64,000 bases of DNA, from NCBI GenBank assembly GCA_007644065.1, contig VJWN01000012.1, forward strand, positions 1,105,758 to 1,169,757, written 5' to 3'. Shown here one piece after another: positions 25,059 through 35,180 of this stretch. The position numbers and the translations under genes are program-made. Every line of letters starts with the position of its first letter. Positions within the stretch are counted from its first letter, which is position 1. Source of the stretch: Margaritispora aquatica (lineage: Eukaryota > Ascomycota > Leotiomycetes > Helotiales > Discinellaceae). The notes beneath the pieces are model-generated. The model saw only the letters and a list, made by a program, of their open reading frames with translations, did not search any database and was not told the origin of the DNA.

Positions 25059-26403
25059 TTATGAAGATGGAAGCTGCAGTTTCGGGGCTCCTCTCATGTT
25101 TCTTAACCGATTCGAATTAGATATGATGTCAAAATCCAGTACCCACCACCAGTCCTTGAAAACCGCCTGGCCGATTTCCCAGCTACTTCCATCGTGGTAA
25201 ATTCCATCTTTGCCCGACGTCACGCGTAGGCCCTCTGCTTCATCATCAAGGTCATGCACCAGATGCATAATCGCCAACGGTCCTCTCGCAATCGCTGGTC
25301 GGAGCTCTTCCGGCTGGCTGAAGATGCAAATGAGTTTGGTGCGAACAGACGGCCAGGGAAGAATATCTATCAATGGATGATGTGGGATGGAGATCTGAGC
25401 CGGGGTTGGGCGGAGGTTTGGAGGCACTTCTCTCCATGGGATCGAGAATCTGGATGAATCGAGAACCTGGTTTGCGTTGATGTCGAGCAAACTGCTGGCT
25501 AGACCAAGCATGTTTGCGATCTTTAGCGAGACTTCCATTGTTTTGAAACATGGAATGTCCATTGTAAATTCATCTGCAAACGTGGATTGGGAAGTCTCGA
25601 GGTCTTGTAATTCGGCCGCTACGTCTAAGCCATTCGAAATCGTGTTACTCGCGGGAGGATATTCTATGAAGTCGTCAGCGTAACTGAAGGATCAAAACTC
25701 ACACAACGGTAGACATCTTCATCTTGGGTGCAAAGAACAAAATAGTGAGATAAAACACAAGCAAAAGGCATATGAAAGTGGTTCAATATTAATAACGCTG
25801 AAGGATACAGGAAGATATCAAACACTTCTTCGAAAATGAATATCATAGTGTCCTAATCCAAAAGCAATTCTTATTTAAGAATGAAAAAAGTTGACATTAT
25901 GTTTCTAGATGTATACGTACCATGAGGAAGAATCGTACTCACTGCACTCTGGTCATCGAACGAAGAGACGCCAATGTTGTTTTCGCTCCAAGCGGCAGGA
26001 CTTGACCAGCAGTCTACACTCGGAAGAACAGCTGGCCCGGTGGATGCAAGCCATACACAGCTAGCTATAGGAGTTCCAGCCATGATGTCGCCTGGAAACA
26101 TATTGTACGAAGGTGGGTCTTCAACACTGGGTGCAGGGGTTGCCATCTGAATTGGGCGATTTGGCTCAAATATGGGCTCTTTGGTGCTATTTACGAAGAT
26201 GAAGTTTTTCTCATGACTGGTATTTGCAGCGTGTTTTGCTTCCAAGGACATCAATCTTTCTCGTTTTCGTTGGCCTTGAAAGTGTTAGCAAATGCAAGTT
26301 ATGAGAGCAAGTGTGTAGTACGATATCTTCGCTGTGCCAGCACGTTGAGAACTCTCTGCCTCTCGGGACCATGCGGAATAGGGATTTCTGAAGATGGCAT
26401 CAT
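25059..26403 (-). CDS. bZIP transcription factor with C-terminal DUF3425 region
   Basis: The basic region NVLAQRRYRQRKRERL is assembled across the first intron (26275-26321); it is the DNA-contacting signature of fungal bZIP/DUF3425 proteins. The second intron (25684-25916, donor GTATAC) is a phase-based choice and an extra small exon inside it is possible. The model gives 354 aa. The C-terminal half (PNLRPTPAQISIPHHPLIDI, PSVRTKLICIF, DDEAEGLRVTSGKDG, WEIGQAVFKDWWWVLDFDII) matches the DUF3425 pattern. After the basic region only a very short leucine/heptad segment is seen. The start is the double ATG at 26403. Targets are unknown, and the neighbouring genes give no clue. Confidence 0.82.
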
Positions 26404-26846
26404 GTTTGTGTTATTGCCTTTACAATGTTCTCGTTGAGCTCAAAGTAGGACAAAGGAATGGAGCATGTTCACTTTGAATCTTCAGGATGACACTGGAGTT
26501 AAGCTTGACGTTATACGCTTTTCCGCTTTTAGTTAATCATAATGTTATGACCCGCAATCCTTTGGTTTCTGACCAACCAAGCATCTTGATCCCACTTGTG
26601 ATAGGTGGAGTTGTGTCTTGGTGGGTCTTCGGCAAACTCTCGAGTAAGTCTTGGCATAAGATGGGATAATCGCTATTCTTTTGGAGTTTGCTTGCCGTTA
26701 TGAGGAAGTTCTATAAAGACTACAGCATAGAAACGCATGAGGTGGTCACTCATAATTCATCACTCTCTCTCTCTCGTCGATTCAAAATATACTCATTCAA
26801 CGCAATCAAAATCCCATCACAACTACCGCCAAGCAAAATCTCAGCT
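26404..26846. other. divergent promoter region
   Basis: This lies between the bZIP start (minus) and the small membrane protein start (plus), so it probably drives both. A CT-rich tract at about 26762-26776 resembles a fungal core promoter or leader. Confidence 0.45.
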
Positions 26847-27347
26847 ATGTCTCGAGCAACTTCTACCTCTGCTTCCCCTCGAGGCACACTCGATCCAACC
26901 GCTCCGGGAACAATCATTCGCTCTGTCCTCGCCTTCGAATCAGTTACTGTCATTGGCATCGGCGCGTACCTCCTCTTCTTCCCAAAGCACTTCCTCTTCT
27001 CTCTGATGGGATCACCCGTCTCGCAAATCACGCCCACTGCACTCCAACTTGCGCAGCATTTTGGCGCGACCAGTATTCTCGCCGGCGCCGCTGTCGCATG
27101 CGGCGTCCCCAACACAAAGAAGGGCGTGGAGCTCAGGAGACCGCTGTACAAAGGTTTCTTGTGCTTTGAGTTAACATATGTGCCTCTCATGCTGTGGCAG
27201 GCTTTTTCTGCTGATGGGGGACTGGGAAAGGATGAGTTGCTCAAGACGGTGGCTTCGTTTTTGCCGTTTATGGCTTGGAGAGCCTTTGCATTGGGTTGGA
27301 GGGATGAGTGGTTTGGGCGCTGGAAGGAGGGAGGGAGGATGGAGTAA
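26847..27347 (+). CDS. small multi-pass membrane protein of unknown function
   Basis: A single exon encodes 166 aa. Four hydrophobic stretches can be seen: about residues 27-47 (VLAFESVTVIGIGAYLLFF), 73-92, 107-126 and 137-155, which suggests a four-span membrane protein. The frame is open further 5', with an in-frame ATG at 26700, but a CT-rich leader makes the ATG at 26847 more likely. I do not recognise a named family. A charged C-terminus (WKEGGRME) follows the last span. Confidence 0.7.
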   Translation: MSRATSTSASPRGTLDPTAPGTIIRSVLAFESVTVIGIGAYLLFFPKHFLFSLMGSPVSQITPTALQLAQHFGATSILAGAAVACGVPNTKKGVELRRPLYKGFLCFELTYVPLMLWQAFSADGGLGKDELLKTVASFLPFMAWRAFALGWRDEWFGRWKEGGRME

Positions 27348-28712
27348 GCAATTGGTGTTTTTGAATCGCGAGCGTTGGAATGGGAAAGGTTGTGTGTAGA
27401 GATATGATATGTTTTCGTGTGAAGTGGTACAGAGAACAAATGAAACCTTGGGGTCATTGGTTATATTATGTCTGACGCTCGTATATTGTTTCCAATCTAT
27501 TGGTAAATCAGCATATTCTGTTTATTTTTAAGCCATGATGAATCTAGATTTCAAGCAAGGTCTAATTTGTTCTGTACATATCCAAATACTCTCTTTCAAC
27601 CGGTCAAGCTTTGGACCCTGTTGACTGTCACTAAAGGGTAGCGCACACATTCCCTGAAGCAAAAGTCATTGCAGACTCGATTAGCTTGCCACTGCCACCA
27701 AGAGATGAAGATCTCTCATAATTTTGGATCTAAGTAATCCACCTAATTCTAATGCCACAATCTAACAAATTCATACAAACTCTTCACACAACTGGTAAAA
27801 ATTCACTACCAAAACTCGAACCCTCCTCGTGTTAAGTTGGTAGAACTAGGCTTCGATATAGGGTAAACCGCGAATTGAAATTCTTCTCATTACATGCGTT
27901 GGCTCGCCTAGCTACGCAATCTACTACCGTAGTAGCGAGCGGGTCTTGTGTCTTGTCTGCAATCGCGGGCTTGGAGGTGGGTAGAGTATATGTAATTCAC
28001 AAGATACAAATAATAAACCGACGGCGTTTAGGAGCTAGGCATATACCTAACAGCGAAGATATGAATGCTATCCTGCAAAAATTCGGTAGGAATCGCCCTA
28101 CAATCCTTCGTTACTACCAGTTGACAGTCAAACACGGTGGATCTGGGGCTTCAATCAATTGAAAGAATATGGCTTGCGGGATTTTTACATGTGAGATAGC
28201 CGAGCTGGTCAACGACATACAACTAGAGAATGTTTTACAATAGATTTCATTTCTATCCCAGCTGGCCATAATTCCGGTTCACCAACTGATGGATGATAGG
28301 GGGTGAATCACGTGAGGAAGCAGTAGGTGAAATAGATAGGATTGAAGAGTCTGAAGAGCTTCTACCGCAGTAGAGAGCTCTACATATACAGATAGATCAA
28401 CACTTCATAAGGAATGCTCTTATATCATAAGGAATGCAGTAAGATTAAGAAGAGAATCAGAATGACCGACGATCATGCATAAAAGCACGTGACCTCTAAC
28501 TGACACCAACGGTTTGGGGAATGAAGTCTGTTATTGTTGGTGGAAATTTCCACTGCTAAGGGTTAGTTACAGACCAAAGTATATTTTCAACTTAGATAAT
28601 AGGCTCTATTAGCACATAAGTCTTCATAGCTTATATAATCATAGATTCAGGTTAGTGAGGTTGTGGATTGGAAAATTTCGTAAATGTCGAAAAACTGCAT
28701 CATTTTGGCGAA
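27348..28712. other. gene-poor region before the 5S rRNA gene
   Basis: No coding gene is supported. It contains a perfect short palindrome (CTACTA-CCG-TAGTAG, 27921-27935) flanked by GCTCG and CGAGC, and a 13-base direct repeat. These could be traces of a decayed mobile element, but no termini or coding domains are recognisable. Confidence 0.4.
28405..28437. repeat. 13-base direct repeat, 20-base period
   Basis: TCATAAGGAATGC occurs at 28405-28417 and again at 28425-28437. Confidence 0.85.
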
Positions 28713-28717
28713 TATAT
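28713..28717 (+). promoter_or_regulatory. TATA element of the 5S rRNA gene
   Basis: TATAT lies 28 bases before the 5S transcript start. Filamentous ascomycete 5S genes are known to need a TATA-like element near -29, so spacing and sequence fit. Confidence 0.6.
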
Positions 28718-28740
28718 GCCTTAAACCACCAATTGCTGTC

Positions 28741-28859
28741 ACATACGACCATAGACTGAGGAGAATTGGGCATCCCGTCCGCTCTGCCATACACAAGCCT
28801 CAGATCGGTAGATTAGTAGTTGGGTGGGTGACCACCAGCGAATACCTACTGTTGTATGT
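28741..28859 (+). rRNA. rrn5: 5S ribosomal RNA (divergent, structurally intact)
   Basis: The 119-base sequence starts ACATACGAC and ends GTTGTATGT, which pair as the nine-base terminal helix. The internal promoter and loop blocks are standard (CCCGTCCGCTC, then TAGTAGTTGGGTGGGTGACC and ACCAGCGAAT). Helix II (CTGAGG with CCTCAG) and helix III (GGCA with TGCC) differ from the usual fungal 5S sequence, but both strands of each stem have changed so pairing is kept. Helix IV/V also closes (CGGTAG with CTACTG, one G-U). A TATA element and a T-run flank it. Single dispersed 5S genes are normal in filamentous ascomycetes. Confidence 0.93.
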
Positions 28860-28862
28860 ATA

Positions 28863-28867
28863 TTTTT
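28863..28867 (+). terminator. RNA polymerase III T-run terminator
   Basis: Five T residues lie four bases after the 3' end of the 5S sequence, and more T-runs follow. Confidence 0.7.
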
Positions 28868-30040
28868 ATTTTACATTTTCCTTTTATCACCTTAGAGTTT
28901 CATCACTAGCTTTGCCTAGGACGTGTGTAGAGACCAACTCCTGAATTCTGGTGACCTTTTTGGTCCGCAATTCTCTTTCTGGTTTAGCTAGCGTCGCTGA
29001 TTTTTTTTCTTTGGACCTGCCAGGCATGCGTGGAATTTGAGATTTAGATTGCTTCCACTGTTCATTTTGAACTTGTATGAGCACCAATAGAAGATCACCT
29101 GAGTTACTTGAGTACAAATACAAAGACTCAAAGTAGGGCTCTAGTTCTGGTTATTAGATAACGACGAGAATGGTTGTCAACTCGCTCAATCTTCTCGCTA
29201 GTATCTCCAGACATTGCTTGCTTATACATGGCTCGAATCTAAGTGATGAGGGCCTACCCAAATGATGTTCAAGGCACACCAGGGCAGATGGTTGTTTTGA
29301 CTTGAAGCCATAAGCGACCGGACTCAACAATTGGAAGTGTTTGAAGGTGAAGCAAGCAAGATCAAAACGGGTTCTTGGAGATGATTGGCCAGAGTGTAAA
29401 CAGTCGACTCAAATTATAGGTCTCTTTATCGAGTCTCTATTCACAATGGCACACCTTTCTCGGATCATTCTCGGTCTTCCTAGTAACGCATCGAGGCAAA
29501 AGGTAGGGGTAGGATACATCACATGACATTGTGATGGTTTGGTTCAGGGTCACATCCAAATTAAGCGAGTCTGACAATCTTCCAACCGGATGCACAAGCT
29601 CCGCACCACCCGCCTCCGCCTCTCTATGTTACATCGATGCTCATTTACAGGGTGAGTGTGCCTCATTTTATTATCCGGACGGCTCTTTGAATGCCGCCTG
29701 CGGTGCTTCTGTGGCCGAATTCTCCGCAGCGATGTGAATATTGGTAAATGGTCTAATTGGCCCACCAACACCACTGTTCGTACCTGACTTCAATGTGTAG
29801 CTCGAACGGGTAGAAATTCACAACAGATGGCACCTCAAACGATTGTAAAAATGAAGAGCCCGGATCCCAAATATGTATATGTGAAGGTAAATATGTACAA
29901 AGCCAATCCTTCCCTCTTTTACCACCCCGGTTTTCTTTTGTTTTTCTTTCTCGGTCATGAAGCGTGAAATGTAAACCAATCCTCAACTTAGCCTATATAC
30001 AATAGTTCTTCTTCCAATCCTCACCCGACTCCACAGAAGC
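28868..30040. other. gene-poor region after the 5S gene
   Basis: Short frames only; this includes the 3' UTR of the cellulase gene. A 68-codon plus-strand frame (29531-29737) has no motif I recognise. Confidence 0.4.
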
Positions 30041-31761
30041 TTAAAAGCTTGGGTTGGCGTTGGTGAGCAATTGCTCAAAGTAAGCCTGGAACCAGGAACC
30101 AGCCTCAGGAGCAGGCTTGAGCGCATCTGGGAGACCGCAGTGGGCATCGTAGCGGACAGCGGTGGTGTCGGAAGTACCATCGCACTCTCCACCTGGCTTG
30201 ATCCAGACGAAGGCATCCTCGAGGACATCGCCTGTGGCAGTTGTTGGGCGAACACCGAAGCCGGTGCCGATGAGGTTGCACCAGTCTCCCCATGCGTTCT
30301 GGGCTGTTGGCTGGACACCGTTGCGGGCTGTGGAAATGGTTAGCTATTGTTGCGCTGAGACGGGGAGGAGAGACTTACAAGTGTCGGTGATGAAATGAGC
30401 AATGGCTGGGGTGAGAAGAGGTGCCAATGCGTTGACGTACTTCTTCTCATCACAGTTAGCGTCTCCGGCAGTGTAAGATGCGCATGTGGTAACACTCCAA
30501 GCGTTGTAGTTGGCGACGTTTGTTGCCAAACCACGAACAGCAGCTGGTGAGCCAGCAGCGGCATAAAGAGTGTTGAAGAGAGTGGCAGCGGGGCCAATGT
30601 TGGCACTCCATCCCAACCATCCTCCATGTCCTGCATCAAGGTACATTGCCACGTTTGGCAAGTTCAATTGTGTAATGGCATATTGTGTACCAGCGAGGTA
30701 AGCATCGTGAGCTCCAGAGCACTTTGCCACGTTCATGTTGGTAACGAGATTGGCAAGGGAATCAGGCTCGATGACGAGGATGATCTTGACGTCAGAGTAC
30801 TGGACGACGAGAGCACGGATGGCATCGATGTAGAGCTTGTAGAGGTTAAGACCATTGTTTGCGATGCTGTACTCTCCGTTGGAAGCGAGAGCTGCGCAAT
30901 CTCTGTCTGGCAAATCATAAACAACGAATGTTCCTGCGATCGGAGGGCTGGCACCTGCCAAGTTTGCCGCACGGATGTTGGCAAGGAATGTGCCCATCAA
31001 TGGAACCTTGGACATGGTATCACTAAGACTTGGTTAGTAATGCAACAGCTACGAGAAAGAGATACCTACAGCCAAACGAAAGTTGGGACCTTTGCAACGA
31101 GAGCAGCCTTGGTGGCCATGGCGCCGGTGAGAGATGGGATGGCTGTGGTGCTGATCTCAGAGGCATAGTATGGGTTGGCATACATGGCGATGCCACTGAA
31201 AGGATTTCCTGAGGCAATAGCGGTAGTGGATGCAGTCGCTGCTGATGAAGTTGTGGACATCTTGGTGGAAGATGCAGTGCTTGAAGCTGTAGGGAAGAAT
31301 TTGATCAGTATATGCTTGAAGCCTAGCACTGAGCTTGCTTGATGAGATAGCTGGGCATACCCTTGGTGGAGGACGAGCTGGCCTTGGTGGAAGACACAGA
31401 GCTGCTGCTGGCCTTGGTGCTTGAAGACGAGGAGCTGGCCTTGGTGGAGGAGGTAAGGACTGAGGATGAGCTAGCCTTGGTGGAGGAGCTGCTGGCCTTG
31501 GTGGACGAGCTTGCTCCAGCTGCTGTTGTGGTTGTGGCGGTCACAGCCAAGCACTGAGAGTAATACTCGTGAAAGTAAACACAAGTGAGACCGGAAGCGC
31601 AGGTAAATGGTCCAGACCATCCGATACCACCGCCTGTAAATTGTCAGCTAAAGCTCTCTAGAATCAGAAGTGTAATCCTTACACTGTCCATAGATAGTCT
31701 GCTGGGCCAAAGCCAGCTGGGCAAAAGCCGCAGCGGCGACAAGAGTTTTCTTGAAAACCAT
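30041..31761 (-). CDS. cbhII: cellobiohydrolase II, glycoside hydrolase family 6 with N-terminal CBM1
   Basis: This secreted exoglucanase releases cellobiose from the non-reducing ends of cellulose. Five exons (introns 30328-30378, 31023-31069, 31287-31360, 31634-31682) give 499 aa. The order is a signal peptide (about 1-19, ending ALA), a CBM1 with conserved cysteines and aromatics (IYGQCGGIGWSGP), a Ser/Thr/Lys-rich O-glycosylated-type linker with STKASSSS repeats, and the GH6 domain. Catalytic-region signatures are YDLPDRDCAALASNGE, holding the Asp residues, IEPDSLANL and AGHGGWLGW. The length and architecture match secreted fungal CBHII enzymes. Three GCGGGG motifs and a TATA box lie upstream. 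The linker DNA is repetitive and may vary in length between strains. Confidence 0.97.
31361..31530 (-). repeat. low-complexity repeats encoding the CBHII linker
   Basis: Imperfect tandem units encode SSTKASSSS-like peptides, read on the plus strand as repeated GCCTTGGTGG and GAGCTGGCC blocks. Confidence 0.8.
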
Positions 31762-31837
31762 GTTGAAGAACAGGCAGTGGAGTAGGAATGAGTTGAGAGT
31801 GGTGAAGAAGCAACTGGAGAGGTGCGTCTGCGATGAC

Positions 31838-31843
31838 TTTATA
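31838..31843 (-). promoter_or_regulatory. TATA box of cbhII
   Basis: TATAAA on the minus strand lies about 77 bases before the start codon. Confidence 0.6.
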
Positions 31844-31889
31844 CATGTCCAGCAGGACGGCAGATAGAGACCTTCCACTCTTCCATAAT

Positions 31890-32055
31890 GCGGGGACGAG
31901 AGCCGACGCGCCAAAAAGGTACAAATAGCCTAGATGATGGAACCAGAATTTGTTGCGAGCTTCTCGAAAACCCGTGTAGGTCCAAATAGACTTAATCAGG
32001 TACCAGATCCCGTGGCGGGGGATCTGTTGGTCTGGAATAAGGAATAGACGCGGGG
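31890..32055 (+). promoter_or_regulatory. three CreA/CRE1-type GCGGGG motifs upstream of cbhII
   Basis: GCGGGG, a match to the SYGGRG consensus, occurs at 31890-31895, 32015-32020 and 32050-32055, 130-295 bases upstream of the start codon. This suggests glucose repression of the cellulase. Confidence 0.5.
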
Positions 32056-33305
32056 AAAGTGCCTCCTCCAGGTATTTGGATGGATTTGGTAAGACGAGCG
32101 TCAAGAACTCTGGTGGATCAGATTTCAAAGTGACAAAGAATAGCTAACCGAGTAACTCAAAAACGTGATTACACTGATGATGTGCTGGAATTTGTTCAGA
32201 TGACTCAGTCATTGGTTGTGGGTGATCCATTAGTGGATGTATTTTTGCCACGGAGAAGCTTCAGAACTAGGAAAAGGCGGTCCGAAAAAGGGGTTCTCAC
32301 GTCTGGTGACTTCCTCGCACTCACATACCATGATGTTGGTACCAAAATTTGTTATCCGGTGCAAGCGGCTGAGGGAATACGGCGTGAGAAATAGATTAGA
32401 TACGGAGGGAAGGCAGTAAAATATAGCAAAAGCACGGTCGAAACGGGGCTTCGTCCCCAATAAGACAAAATTGCTCCGCAATTCTCCTCTGCAGTTCGGT
32501 AAAGACAAGCGCTGGCAGGCTGCTAACTCTCTGCCATATTGAGAATGTGATGAGATATGAACGCGGATAGGAACAAGTTAAAGAAGTTTCAATCTCCTCT
32601 TTCCCTGGCTGCAATTTCAAGCAACGTGTAGAGAGGTCCTGAAACATTATCAGAATCCTCCAGACTTAATTCGTAATTAAAGACTTACCCGGCAGGTGAC
32701 ACGTTATAGTGCTGGAGACATGGAGGCTCGCTTAGAGAATGTTCAAATACCCGCCCCTAGTCATCGGTGGCCCCGGCTTGCGCCACTCTCAGATCACTCT
32801 ATAGATTCTGCCTGTGAAAGGCGTCAATCTTACATCTCAACAAGCGGCCCGTTACCCCGCGATCCCAAGAGGCATGGAAAATGGTCCAACTGCCGGAGGG
32901 CAACTTCCGAAGCGAGGAAAATGTGACTTGCAGACTTGAGTCAGTCTATACAGAGCGGCGGCTTGGCTGATGAGGGAAACCAAAATCGAGATCTGTATAA
33001 TCGCTGCTTATAAACAGAGAAAACAGTACTTTAAGCTACAGCCAACACTAGCCATGACTTCAAATAGGAATAGAGATCACGAAAGGGTATTACAATGAAG
33101 CAGAAGTGATAATTGCTCTTGCAGTAGAAATACAAAATGAAACATCTCCAATGCCTTCAATGGGCAGGCGGAACAAAACTTGTACACACCTGATTGATAT
33201 GTATCCCACGTGTGCCTGTTGTCCGTATCGCGTAAGAATGACACCGTAAACGCCTCCGAGCTCGCTGCTTCACATACCTGCATACATGTTATTTCTAGCT
33301 ATGTA

Positions 33306-34682
33306 TCACTTGCTGAAGAAACTGGTGATTTTCTGGCTTCCTTTCTCCTTGCCAATCGATTTCGTATGACTTGCAGTATTATTGCTCGTAGCACTTCTTG
33401 TCTTTCGCGCAGGCTTTTTGGATATTTCTTTACTCGGACTCCTCGTCTTTTGTATCTTGTTCGGAGATTCCTTTTCAGGAACGTCGTCTAGCTCTCGCTT
33501 AATACCTCTCTTAAGCTCGTCTTCAGGAATAGGAAGGGGTGCATGGTCCTCTGATCCATCGTGGCCCACCGTTTCTCTATCCTCGTCCTCATCTTTCTTG
33601 ATATTTTCATGCTTGGTATCGTGTTGGATGCCGGTATTAGTGTTCTTGCCTTCATACTCAGATTTCGATTGGAAGTGGTTCTCTGGTCCCTTCTTTTCTA
33701 TTAAGGACCCCTTCGTTGACTGCTTCCCAAAGAAATTCGCAATATTGGACTTGTTGTCACTGCTTGCAATAGGGATAATAAAGTTTGGCGAATTATTGCC
33801 CACTTTTCCAACGTCTTTGCTGACTGGATATACCTCCAACTGTCCGTGGTAAGGTTTCAGCAAGTTTTGCAGCTCCTTAGACCAGGTAGAATGCTTAGGG
33901 TCAAGCCATGTCCGCAAGTCTTCAGATCCATTATCTAGTATCACAGGCATTCGATCGTGGAGAAATTTCAGCTGCTGATTCGAATCGGTTGTAATGATGG
34001 TGTATGTGTAGAGCTTCTCCTCGGAACCTGTTTCATGATTAGAACAGAAACATGCGTTTATCGGTTGCAAATATACAGACCTTCATACTGAACACAATCC
34101 CAAAGACCAGCCAGACACATAAGTTTCCCATCCTTGCGCTTGGTATAGTGCGGCATTTTGTCCTTGCCCTTCTTCAACCACTCGTAGAAACCTTGAACAA
34201 CCACAATGCACCGTTTCTTTTGCTTCATTGTCGTCCACATTCCCTTATTCTCAATCAGGGAATCGTCGCGACAATTGATGGTCTTCATCATAGAGCCGTA
34301 GTCTGGATTTCGTTTCGTCCAAAAAGGAATAAGTCCCCACTTCATCGATTGAAGCTTGTAATGCACTTCCGCATCAGCACCTCCCTCAGAAGCTTCTTGG
34401 TCTGCGGGCGCATCACCTCCATCGTGCTGTCCCGAGCCCTCACCGGAACCTGGCCCCCGATCAGGCGTATCTGCTCGATAAACAATTCCATGATACCCGG
34501 GCGCGAAATTATAGCTCTGGCGTGGTCCATGGTCGTCGTCATCGTCTGGAGCGTCGTACACAGGCATGGAATCATCCTCCAGATATGCGCGAACCTGTGA
34601 AGGCCGCTGTCTGCAATTAACAGAAATCGAAATAGGATCGCATTCAATAACTTACCAAGGCTAGTGCGTATCTTCCGCACAT
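33306..34682 (-). CDS. SRAP-domain protein (HMCES/YedK family), abasic-site DNA-protein crosslink factor
   Basis: The family shields abasic sites in single-stranded DNA by a covalent link through the N-terminal cysteine. Introns at 34028-34080 and 34607-34655 give 424 aa. The first exon is just MCGRYALAL; Cys2 becomes N-terminal after Met removal. The conserved catalytic surroundings are GFYEW (Glu) and HDRMPVIL (His). The SRAP core ends near residue 260; a lysine/serine-rich, probably disordered tail follows. Two PIP-box-like motifs are visible, KSNIANFF in mid-protein and SQKITSFF at the extreme C-terminus, which would fit recruitment to PCNA at replication forks. The conserved N-terminus is visible only after splicing. 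Confidence 0.93.
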
Positions 34683-35180
34683 CGTGTGATAACACCTTAC
34701 ATGATTTGGATGCTAGAGCTGGTGGATCATGAAATAGGCTGGTGGGGAAGTAAAGCTGATTTGCGACGCGGTTTCAGCTGATCTCGCGTCAATGACATCA
34801 TACTCAGCTCAATTAACTTTCCCCATTTTGTAAGCGACACTAGGATTTCTCACAATGTGCTAAATTTCGTTGCGCTCAAAGACTTCATCAATAGTAAAGT
34901 GATTTTAATAATGAAGTAGTATGGGCATACATTCTTTGACATGCACAATGTGATTTATGGTTGTCTTTGACGAAAACGGATACGAATAGCTGCCTAACAT
35001 CTCCTTACCAGTCGAAAACTCATTTCCATTATATTTCAATCAGTTCCAAATTGCTTCGCTTCACGTGCATATTGGTGACTAGTCTCAATCAAAGTTCTTC
35101 AAAGTAAGCAACAACAATGGTTCTTTGTATATCATTAGAAAGCTAATCTGATCAATTACAATCACTAAACAAGTCTATGT
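34683..35180. other. SRAP gene upstream region
   Basis: This lies between the SRAP start codon and the 3' end of the phytase-like gene, both on the minus strand. No gene is seen. Confidence 0.4.

Larger units (their letters stand above)
31762..33305. other. cellulase upstream region
   Basis: This holds the CBHII promoter and then more than 1 kb without a supported gene, up to the 3' end of the SRAP gene. Confidence 0.45.

Noticed and set aside
26750..27457. 235-codon minus-strand frame
   Set aside because: It is antisense to the small membrane protein, whose sense frame has clean membrane spans.
27780..27860. tRNA-like minus-strand sequence with GGTTCGAG and a CTACCAA/TTGGTAG stem
   Set aside because: The T-arm stem does not pair and no acceptor stem or anticodon arm can be built.
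27875..28162. 95-codon plus-strand frame before the 5S gene
   Set aside because: It starts at TTG rather than ATG and has no recognisable domain.
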